From NCBI GenBank assembly GCA_038065125.1, contig JBBTRP010000070.1, positions 1 through 20,887 on the forward strand: a stretch of DNA of 20,887 nucleotides, read 5' to 3'. Both the position numbers and the translations under genes were made by a program. This stretch comes from JBBTRP01 sp038065125. GTDB lineage: Bacteria; Patescibacteriota; Patescibacteriia; JACQRZ01. Under the pieces are notes generated by a model that did no database searches, was not told where the DNA came from, and worked only from the letters and a program-made list of their open reading frames with translations. Below, one piece after another: positions 14,569 through 20,047 of the stretch (position 1 is the stretch's first letter; every line of letters starts with the position of its first letter).

Positions 14569-14850
14569 ATGCAAATCGAATCAAAACAACAAATTCTTGA
14601 ACGACGGAAAGAGATCGAGCAGGAGCTCGTGGACATGCTCAAGGAAACACAGAGTGATTTTACTTTGCAGGATGTGAAGGACGCGATTTTCCATGAGGAA
14701 GACAACGACGACATGATGAAGATCGTGATGATGTTTGACCGTGGTAGCGATAGTGCGGAACTAAGTGATGTGCTTGAGTTGGTGACTGACGCGTGGAATT
14801 ATTTCCCTCATTCGGCTATCGGCGGCAAAGCTCCGGTCGAGATGAGATAA
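14569..14850 (+). CDS. Hypothetical protein, 93 aa
   Basis: I do not recognise this family. The N-terminal half is a charged helix (ESKQQILERRKEIEQELVDM), the middle is acidic (FHEEDNDDMMKIVMMFDRGS), and it ends in DAWNYFPHSAIGGKAPVEM, a tail found on several small cytosolic proteins and superficially like the end of DDE transposases. The start is uncertain. ATG 14569 is the first ATG in frame, TTG 14557 is possible, and the module's own ATG at 14546 is out of frame. No Shine-Dalgarno site is well placed. It is followed 19 nt later by the beta-grasp gene, probably co-transcribed. Confidence 0.6.
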   Translation: MQIESKQQILERRKEIEQELVDMLKETQSDFTLQDVKDAIFHEEDNDDMMKIVMMFDRGSDSAELSDVLELVTDAWNYFPHSAIGGKAPVEMR

Positions 14851-14869
14851 GTTTACTCATCGATAAACT

Positions 14870-15181
14870 ATGCACTCACTATCATCCGCCAAAATTACCG
14901 TTTCTTTCGACACTAATCTCCAACGCATCACAGGAACCGCATCGGAGGAGGCGATGGTGAACGACGGAATCTCGTTCATGCAGTTTTTGTTCTTCCTGTT
15001 TGAATCGTATCCGGAAATGCAGACCTCGTATCCTCCGGGCAAGCTGGGGTTCTTGGTAAACGACGAGCCGCCCGGTGAAGATTGTACGTTACATGACGGT
15101 GATCGAGTATTGTTTGTTGCCACGGGCGCGGATGGGGTTACTCGCACACCGTTTGGGTTCCACGCCACGCGGAAGCTTTAA
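14870..15181 (+). CDS. Beta-grasp (MoaD/ThiS-like) small protein
   Basis: 103 aa. The C-terminal part GKLGFLVNDEPPGEDCTLHD then GDRVLFVATG has the spacing of a MoaD/ThiS/ubiquitin-like fold (VNxxxxx...LxxGDxVxxxxxxxGG), but the diglycine end used for thiocarboxylation or conjugation is absent. The chain instead continues to TPFGFHATRKL. It is therefore unlikely to act as a canonical sulfur carrier. The N-terminal part is a beta strand region plus an aromatic helix (FMQFLFFLFESYPEM). Its ATG at 14870 abuts a small hairpin, AGTTTA (14850-14855) / TAAACT (14864-14869). Fold assignment is by eye. Confidence 0.55.
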   Translation: MHSLSSAKITVSFDTNLQRITGTASEEAMVNDGISFMQFLFFLFESYPEMQTSYPPGKLGFLVNDEPPGEDCTLHDGDRVLFVATGADGVTRTPFGFHATRKL

Positions 15182-15186
15182 GGGTC

Positions 15187-15279
15187 AGGTCTCCGGTTTA
15201 CGGTTTTGACCTAAACTTAGGTTCTTCATCGCCAAATCCCCCTCACCGGGGATTTTTGCTATCATGGAACCCTCTGGCT
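15187..15279 (+). promoter_or_regulatory. Terminator-promoter module, copy E, with upstream tail repeat
   Basis: Tail repeat 15187-15230 (AGGTC ... GACCT stem) is related to 11725-11770. Then come ATCCCC (15236-15241) / GGGGAT (15248-15253) with loop CTCACC, T5, and extended -10 TGC-TATCAT (15257-15265). ATG 15280 is 14 nt after the hexamer. An in-frame CTG lies exactly 8 nt after it, at 15274. Confidence 0.7.
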
Positions 15280-15627
15280 ATGAAAAACCACATGGACTAT
15301 CACAGACAAAGAGAACACGCGCGGGGGTTTGTGCATAGCCGCTTGGAGGTTTTTAATGAGCACTACTGTTTCGTCTACAACCGAGTCGCGATCCGGAATC
15401 AGAGAACGCGATGGGGAAGTTGCTCCAAGAAGGGGAATCTCAACTTCAACTATCGCATCGCGAGTCTCCCTATTCACCTTGCCGATTACGTCATCGTCCA
15501 CGAGCTCTGTCACCTGGAAGAGTTCAATCACTCGCAAAAATTTTGGAGCCTGGTTGCCCGGGCGATTCCGGATCATCGCGCGCGGCGAATGGAGCTTCGA
15601 GCGATCCATATTGGGCTCAGGTCGTGA
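15280..15627 (+). CDS. YgjP-like (DUF45) zinc metallopeptidase
   Basis: This 115-aa protein has the DUF45/YgjP signature: RTRWGSCS at 42-49, NLNFNYRI, then HELCH at 74-78 with a third ligand at H84 (EEFNHSQKFW), forming an HExxH...H zinc site. It is probably a cytosolic metal-dependent peptidase. Full YgjP proteins are about 220-240 aa, so this is a minimal version that lacks the N-terminal extension. The last residues (IGLRS and TGA) are encoded by sequence shared with the intergenic repeat at copy B (CTCAGGTCGTGAATC), so the C-terminus was apparently replaced or set by the repeat. Start ATG 15280, or ATG 15292 four codons on. Confidence 0.82.
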   Translation: MKNHMDYHRQREHARGFVHSRLEVFNEHYCFVYNRVAIRNQRTRWGSCSKKGNLNFNYRIASLPIHLADYVIVHELCHLEEFNHSQKFWSLVARAIPDHRARRMELRAIHIGLRS

Positions 15628-15654
15628 ATCGGGGATTTTTGTAGAGAAGAGATG
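15610..15654 (+). repeat. Terminator-promoter module, copy F (decayed by deletion)
   Basis: GGTCGTGAATC is joined directly to GGGGATTTTTGTAGAG. Compared with copy B (12717-12773), about 31 nt including the 5' hairpin arm are missing, so no terminator stem can form. The remaining ATG at 15652 opens only ATG-CGT-CAT-TGA. The stop codon of the YgjP-like gene lies within the repeat. Confidence 0.7.
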
Positions 15655-15659
15655 CGTCA

Positions 15660-15687
15660 TTGACGTTCGTTGCATATCGTATACAAT
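15660..15687 (+). promoter_or_regulatory. brnT promoter with palindromic core
   Basis: TTGACG (15660-15665), a 16-nt spacer and TACAAT (15682-15687). The -10 overlaps the near-palindrome ATCGTATACAAT around GTATAC (15679-15684), a plausible binding site for the BrnA ribbon-helix-helix repressor. ATG 15700 is 12 nt after the hexamer. Confidence 0.6.
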
Positions 15688-15699
15688 GTATTTATCGTT

Positions 15700-15981
15700 A
15701 TGAAGTACTTTGACTGGAATGAGGAGAAGAATCGAGAATTGCAGGTTCAGAGGAAGGTAACTTTTGAGGATGTACTCGTCGCTATCGAAGAAGGGAACCT
15801 CCTGGATGTACTGGAACATCCAAATCGAAAGAAGTATCCGGGTCAAAGATTCTTGGTGATTTGGGTGAACGAGTACGTTCATCTCGTGCCGTTTGTCGAA
15901 GATGAAGAAAAGATTTTTCTCAAGACGATTATCCCAAGTAGAAAGATGCATAAAAAGTATAAGAAGGCATATGAAAACTAA
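15700..15981 (+). CDS. brnT: BrnT-family toxin (DUF497)
   Basis: BrnT toxins are small RelE-fold ribonucleases. This 93-aa protein begins KYFDWNEEKNRELQVQRKVTF, continues with EDVLVAIEEG, and carries QRFLVIWVNEYVHLVPFVED then EKIFLKTIIPSRKMHKKY, the DUF497 pattern of F.WD..Kn...v.f e...vv...... h.ii.... R. ATG 15700 was chosen over TTG 15670, because 15670 is inside the promoter. The gene overlaps its antitoxin by 11 nt and is expected to be transcriptionally repressed by the complex. This member lacks the classic KHGVSF spacing, so it is a divergent BrnT, but gene order toxin then CopG-type antitoxin supports the call. Confidence 0.8.
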   Translation: MKYFDWNEEKNRELQVQRKVTFEDVLVAIEEGNLLDVLEHPNRKKYPGQRFLVIWVNEYVHLVPFVEDEEKIFLKTIIPSRKMHKKYKKAYEN

Positions 15982-16234
15982 ATTGACAAAAAAAACAGAA
16001 TCGGAATTTCTCAACCTTTTTGAGGCTGGGAAGTTGGGTTCGGTCAGGGATTTGAAAAATGAGTTGGCGCGTTACCGTCAGGCGGCAAAATTTACGACAC
16101 AGAAGACCCGGAGCATCAATATCCGATTAGCGCAGAAGGACATGACAAAAATTAAGACCCTGGCAGCGAAGCACGGATTGCCTTATCAGACATTCGTTAC
16201 CTCCATTCTGCACAAGATTTCAGCTGATGGATAA
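15971..16234 (+). CDS. brnA: BrnA/CopG-type ribbon-helix-helix antitoxin
   Basis: This 87-aa protein has a C-terminal ribbon-helix-helix: strand SINIRLAQKDM, then helices KIKTLAAKHGLPYQTFVTSI and LHKISADG, very typical of CopG-family antitoxins that pair with BrnT. The N-terminal about 45 residues (FLNLFEAGKLGSVRDLKNEL) would wrap the toxin. ATG 15971 was chosen because the upstream in-frame codons overlap brnT deeply. It overlaps the brnT stop by 11 nt, so translation is coupled. As a dimer it should neutralise BrnT and bind the promoter at 15660-15687. Confidence 0.85.
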   Translation: MKTKLTKKTESEFLNLFEAGKLGSVRDLKNELARYRQAAKFTTQKTRSINIRLAQKDMTKIKTLAAKHGLPYQTFVTSILHKISADG

Positions 16235-16242
16235 GCATATTA

Positions 16243-16281
16243 AATCCCCCTCATCGGGGATTTTTGGTACCATAGAATTCT
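16243..16281 (+). promoter_or_regulatory. Terminator-promoter module, copy G
   Basis: ATCCCC (16244-16249) / GGGGAT (16256-16261) with loop CTCATC. Flanking AA/TT can extend the stem to 8 bp. T5 runs into TGG-TACCAT (16265-16273), and ATG 16282 follows after exactly 8 nt. Confidence 0.75.
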
Positions 16282-16566
16282 ATGAACGATCGATCTCTTG
16301 AATCTCGCGTCGCGCGGATTGAGGCGCGCAATAAAAATGTTGAACTCGACAAGGCGTGGGAGGGAAGTTGGACTCGGCGACTCCTGCTCACACTTTTTAC
16401 GTATCTCGCGCTGGGTTTGTATATGTGGGCGATTGATATTCCTCGGCCGTTTCTCAATTCGATCGTCCCGGCTGTTGGGTTCATGATCTCCACCTTCACC
16501 ATGCCGTGGCTGAAGGCAAAATGGATCGAGAAAAAATCACGAGCGATCTATGGAAAAGATCTATAA
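16282..16566 (+). CDS. Small two-helix membrane protein
   Basis: 94 aa. An N-terminal charged helix or coil (LESRVARIEARNKNVELDKA, residues 6-25) is followed by two membrane segments: about 32-51 (RRLLLTLFTYLALGLYMWAI) and about 56-77 (PFLNSIVPAVGFMISTFTMP). A basic tail (KAKWIEKKSRAIYGK) suggests both termini are cytoplasmic. I associate this type of protein with CPR genomes, and its function is unknown to me. It starts leaderless at ATG 16282 and overlaps the hydrolase gene by 17 nt. Confidence 0.75.
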   Translation: MNDRSLESRVARIEARNKNVELDKAWEGSWTRRLLLTLFTYLALGLYMWAIDIPRPFLNSIVPAVGFMISTFTMPWLKAKWIEKKSRAIYGKDL

Positions 16567-17287
16567 CGTAAAACTCGATGTTTCTTGTCAGGCGTACGGG
16601 AAATTCGCCGGGACAAAGGCCAAGCCTCTTGTGATTGTCGTTCATGGACTACCGTGCACCATCAACGAAGGGATCTACGAACGGGCGTGTGAGCACTTTC
16701 AACAGGCAGGCTATGCCACGTATCGGTTCGGACTGTACGATTGGCACAAAGATGCTCGTCAACTCATTGACTGCACGCTCATAACTCATGCAAAAGACCT
16801 CGACACCGTTGTCGCCCACTTCCGTGAAAATGGATTCAAGAAGATCTTTGTGGCCGGACACAGCTTCGGCGGCCCGACGATTCTGCTTTCAACAAAACAG
16901 GATTTTGACGCGGCCGTGTTGTGGGATCCCTCCTATGACATCAGCGTCATAAAGAAAAAGTATGGTGCGTCGGGCGGGAAGTTCATCAAGGCGTTGAACG
17001 GTTACTTCATGCGTTGGGGTGTGAGTGTGATCATTGGAAAGAAGATGGCCGAGCAGATCGATCATCTTGAGTGGGACGGGCTTCCCGAGAATTTTCATGT
17101 TCCTCTCAAGATCATCGCGGCGCAGAAGGGAGTGCTCATGGCGGGGTGCAAGAAGTACATCGATCACGCGCATGAACCAAAAGCACTTGAAGTCCTCATT
17201 GGCGCGACACACTATTTCGACGACACGCCGACCATGCAACAGCGTTTATTCACCGCCACGCAGAAGTGGTTTGAGAAACAAAAATAA
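16550..17287 (+). CDS. Alpha/beta-hydrolase fold protein
   Basis: 245 aa. An oxyanion HG is at residues 32-33 (VIVVHGLPC) and the nucleophile elbow GHSFGG centres on S105. A candidate acid lies in the WDPSYD region, and the catalytic His is in GATHYFDD near the C-terminus. This is a complete serine-hydrolase triad layout (peptidase S9/BAAT/dienelactone type), so esterase, acylase or peptidase activity is possible and the substrate is unknown. There is no signal peptide, so it is cytosolic, though it overlaps the upstream membrane-protein gene by 17 nt and they are presumably co-expressed. Unlike the broken hydrolase at 238-623, it is intact. Confidence 0.85.
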   Translation: MEKIYNVKLDVSCQAYGKFAGTKAKPLVIVVHGLPCTINEGIYERACEHFQQAGYATYRFGLYDWHKDARQLIDCTLITHAKDLDTVVAHFRENGFKKIFVAGHSFGGPTILLSTKQDFDAAVLWDPSYDISVIKKKYGASGGKFIKALNGYFMRWGVSVIIGKKMAEQIDHLEWDGLPENFHVPLKIIAAQKGVLMAGCKKYIDHAHEPKALEVLIGATHYFDDTPTMQQRLFTATQKWFEKQK

Positions 17288-17298
17288 GCCGCACCACA

Positions 17299-17335
17299 TT
17301 GCCTCCCCTTTTCAATCCCTCTAAGATGCGTTGAT
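17299..17335 (+). promoter_or_regulatory. Promoter of the SNF2 helicase gene, leaderless configuration
   Basis: TTGCCT (17299-17304), a 17-nt spacer and TAAGAT (17322-17327), then exactly 8 nt to ATG 17336. No terminator hairpin of the repeat family is present here, so the 8-nt spacing is not merely inherited from that repeat. Confidence 0.6.
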
Positions 17336-19939
17336 ATGTCTCAACCGCTTTTTGACCAGCGCATTCTTCGCGAGATATCCAAGTCAGAATCATTTCGTCG
17401 TGGGAAGGCCTATGTATCTGAGGTCGAAAATGTTCAAATTTCTAGGACTTCAACTGGCTCCCTGTCTATAAAGGGGAATGTGTATGGAACGTACCGCTAT
17501 GAGGTTTCACTGATTGTTACCTCGGATGGCTCTAGGGTAGTGAGGTACCAGTGTTCTTGTCCGTATGATTTTGGCGGTGCGTGTAAGCACGTTGTCGCTC
17601 TTGGTCTTGTCGCCTTACGTCGATCGGTCATTCTAGACGATCATCCATTAGATGATGTCCTGAATGTGTTGCGAGATTTTGCGGAAAAACATCGTACGCC
17701 ACTTACAGAAGGACAGTTGCAGGATCTCGCGAAACGTCTTCGTCATCTTCCAATCCAGCAGGGTCTAAGCTCTCCAGTTGAACCTCTACGCATCATTGAG
17801 CATCCCCTGGATAGGATTGAGCTTGCTTTTTCTTACCAGCAAAAAGGAGATGTTATTCGTGTGAGTCCGATCGTCGTGTATGGACCGTTGGTATATGACC
17901 TTGAGGGATTTCGATTGAGAGAAGGCGAGGAACGAGAAGAGGAAAGAGCTGATCGAAATTGGGAGGAAGAGCAGGAGGCTGCAGATACTCTTCGGGGATG
18001 TGGATTTCGTCAGGATCCAACCGATGGTGGATTTGTTCTTTCTGCCGAGTACGCGTTCCATTTTATTGAGAACGACCTTCCGCTCCTTGCTGATCGGTAT
18101 GTGGTTTCGATGGATGATGCGTTCAACGCCATTTCGCGTGTGCACGAATCGACCGTCACAACCAATTTCGATATCCGTGAAGGGAAGCAGGATTGGTTGA
18201 CGTTTTCCGTGGATTGGAAATGTGGGGGTCGACCACTCACGGCGCAGGAAATTTCTGAGCTCGCAACTGGATGGAAGAAGCACATTCGTCTTGTGGATGG
18301 TTCTTTTGTACGAGTAACAAACCAGTCTTCAATCGCTCGAGTACAGGAGGTCATTGGAAATGATGGGGCTTCTGGACGACGCATGTCCCGTATGCGAGTC
18401 ATTGAGCTTGCACTGCTTTGCGAAGGAGATGCGTCCGTCCGGCTGGCAAACACGGTGGAATCCGTGAGGACATTTTTGCAGGATGCAAAGGCTGGAAAAC
18501 TTATGAGAGCGCCTAAGATTCCTCTGGCGCTGAGAAAGATTTTGCGTCCGTACCAGCGTGAGGCGGTTGCGTGGATGCTGTTTTTGCGTCGATATCAATT
18601 TGGGGGTGTGCTCGCTGATGACATGGGACTTGGAAAGACACTTCAGGCGCTCGCCGCCATCGTGACTGAGCGACCGAAGAATGCCTTACCCTCTCTTGTC
18701 GTATGTCCCAAGACACTCATTCCGGTATGGCTTGCAGAAGCGAAGAGATTCACTCCTTTGTTAAATGTCTGCGCGATAGAGGGGAGTGCGGCAGAGCGTG
18801 AGTCTCTCCTGAAGGCACAGACAAAGACATGTGATTTGTTCGTGACGTCCTATTCACTGCTTCAACGCGATGCAAAACGGTATAGAAGTTATGAATTTTA
18901 TTACGTTATTTTGGACGAGGCTCAGTATGCAAAGAATGCAAAATCATTGACCGCTATGGCGGTAAAAACGGTTCGGTCACAACATCGTCTCGCATTGACA
19001 GGCACACCCATTGAGAATGGCGTGCATGAGCTGTGGTCGTTGTTTGATTTTCTCATTCCGGGGTTGCTCGATGATTATCCATCGTTTCGATCTCATTTTG
19101 AACTTCCTATTCGAAATCATGGACATGCGGAAACACTGGCCGCCTTGAAACGACGCGTAAAGCCGTTCATGATGCGTCGGACAAAGGAGATCGTTGCTCC
19201 CGAGTTGCCACCTCGCATTGAACAGACAGATATCTGCCCACTCACGGAACCCCAAGCGGCTTTGTATGCCGATGTACTGGCGTCTGTACGTGAGGATGTG
19301 TACGAAGCCGTGCGCACGAAAGGATTCAAGCGTTCGCAGATTGTCATTTTGTCCGCGCTCACAAAGTTGCGTCAGGTGTGCAATCACCCCGCGCTCGTGG
19401 ATAAACGATCTTCTCGTGATCAGAGTGTCTCGGGAAAAATGGCGTATGCCCTCGAGCTTGCGCGAGAGGCGGTTGAAGGTGGACACAAAGTGTTGCTCTT
19501 CAGTCAGTTTACTTCCATGCTTGATTTGTTACGTGACGCGCTAGACAAGATCGAAATTCCTCACTTGACCATTGAAGGGAAGACGAAAGATCGTGCAACG
19601 GTGGTGAGACAGTTTAAAGAAGCGCAGAGCGGATGCGTTTTTCTTCTTTCTCTACGTGCCGCCGGTACAGGATTAACACTCACAGAAGCGGATACGGTTA
19701 TCTTGTATGACCCTTGGTGGAACCCGATGGTGGAGCGTCAGGCGATGGATCGCGCTCATCGTATTGGACAGACCAAGACCGTGAACGTGCATAAGCTAGC
19801 AACGAAGGGAACTATTGAGGAACGCGTGTTGGCATTGCAGGAAAAGAAGAGAGCCATCTTTGATGCTATTGTTTCTGAAACCTCTGAGGGAATGAAGGAA
19901 CTCAGTTGGGAGGATGTGCAAGGGTTGTTTGAATCATAA
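17336..19939 (+). CDS. SWIM zinc-finger SNF2-family helicase/translocase
   Basis: 867 aa. The N-terminus carries a SWIM zinc finger, C73-x-C75-x7-C83-x-H85 (QCSCPYDFGGACKH), which binds nucleic acid or protein. A linker region of about 300 residues follows, then a SNF2 (Swi2/Snf2, HepA-like) motor: LRPYQREAVAW (Q-like motif), DDMGLGKT with Walker A through residue 435, DEAQ at 527-530, LTGTPIEN, and a C-terminal half with LLFSQFTSMLD, LSLRAAGTGLTLTEADTVI and RAHRIGQTK (motif VI). All ATPase motifs are intact. Such bacterial SWIM-SNF2 proteins translocate on double-stranded DNA and are linked to transcription recycling, repair or phage defence (for example the DISARM and BREX SNF2 helicases). 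No other DISARM or BREX gene is visible here. It starts at ATG 17336. Confidence 0.93.
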   Translation: MSQPLFDQRILREISKSESFRRGKAYVSEVENVQISRTSTGSLSIKGNVYGTYRYEVSLIVTSDGSRVVRYQCSCPYDFGGACKHVVALGLVALRRSVILDDHPLDDVLNVLRDFAEKHRTPLTEGQLQDLAKRLRHLPIQQGLSSPVEPLRIIEHPLDRIELAFSYQQKGDVIRVSPIVVYGPLVYDLEGFRLREGEEREEERADRNWEEEQEAADTLRGCGFRQDPTDGGFVLSAEYAFHFIENDLPLLADRYVVSMDDAFNAISRVHESTVTTNFDIREGKQDWLTFSVDWKCGGRPLTAQEISELATGWKKHIRLVDGSFVRVTNQSSIARVQEVIGNDGASGRRMSRMRVIELALLCEGDASVRLANTVESVRTFLQDAKAGKLMRAPKIPLALRKILRPYQREAVAWMLFLRRYQFGGVLADDMGLGKTLQALAAIVTERPKNALPSLVVCPKTLIPVWLAEAKRFTPLLNVCAIEGSAAERESLLKAQTKTCDLFVTSYSLLQRDAKRYRSYEFYYVILDEAQYAKNAKSLTAMAVKTVRSQHRLALTGTPIENGVHELWSLFDFLIPGLLDDYPSFRSHFELPIRNHGHAETLAALKRRVKPFMMRRTKEIVAPELPPRIEQTDICPLTEPQAALYADVLASVREDVYEAVRTKGFKRSQIVILSALTKLRQVCNHPALVDKRSSRDQSVSGKMAYALELAREAVEGGHKVLLFSQFTSMLDLLRDALDKIEIPHLTIEGKTKDRATVVRQFKEAQSGCVFLLSLRAAGTGLTLTEADTVILYDPWWNPMVERQAMDRAHRIGQTKTVNVHKLATKGTIEERVLALQEKKRAIFDAIVSETSEGMKELSWEDVQGLFES

Positions 19940-19940
19940 A

Positions 19941-19961
19941 TTCCCCAATCGGGAAATTTTG
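19941..19961 (+). terminator. Intrinsic terminator after the SNF2 helicase gene
   Basis: TTCCC (19941-19945) / GGGAA (19951-19955) followed by ATTTTG. It is a shorter relative of the ATCCCC-loop-GGGGAT hairpins, but lacks the TGG-TANNNT promoter tail. Confidence 0.6.
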
Positions 19962-19974
19962 CAAACGACATGAT

Positions 19975-20003
19975 TTGACAATCGCAAAAAAATGCGTTAG
20001 TTT
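19975..20003 (+). promoter_or_regulatory. recQ promoter
   Basis: Consensus TTGACA (19975-19980), a 17-nt spacer and TAGTTT (19998-20003). The spacer includes CGCA (19983-19986) / TGCG (19993-19996). It predicts a leader of about 38 nt. Confidence 0.5.
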
Positions 20004-20023
20004 GACTCAGTAAGTCGTGCATC

Positions 20024-20044
20024 TCAGCCATTGGCTGAATTTTT
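20024..20044 (+). promoter_or_regulatory. Terminator-like hairpin in the recQ leader
   Basis: TCAGCC (20024-20029) / GGCTGA (20033-20038), then ATTTTTT, ends 3 nt before ATG 20048. It has the form of an intrinsic terminator but lies between promoter and start codon, so it could attenuate recQ. Confidence 0.55.
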
Positions 20045-20047
20045 TAT

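Noticed and set aside
15262..16014. 250-codon open frame on the - strand across the YgjP-like and brnT genes
   Set aside because: It is antisense to two recognisable conserved proteins and has no family signature of its own.
11774..16273. CRISPR array
   Set aside because: The repeats are about 40 bp apart from genes by hundreds of bases with no uniform spacers, and each junction contains coding sequence.
11774..16282. Integron-like cassette array (same-strand small genes separated by repeats)
   Set aside because: No attC pair is visible. One GTTGGGT at 12658-12664 fits the GTTRRRY core, but no matching RYYYAAC partner and no recurrence at the other junctions were found, and there is no integrase in the window. 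The repeats fit terminator-promoter units better.
17336..19939. DISARM or BREX system based on the SNF2 helicase
   Set aside because: The other required genes (drmA/B, brxC, pglZ and so on) are absent; only an ordinary type I RM locus is present.
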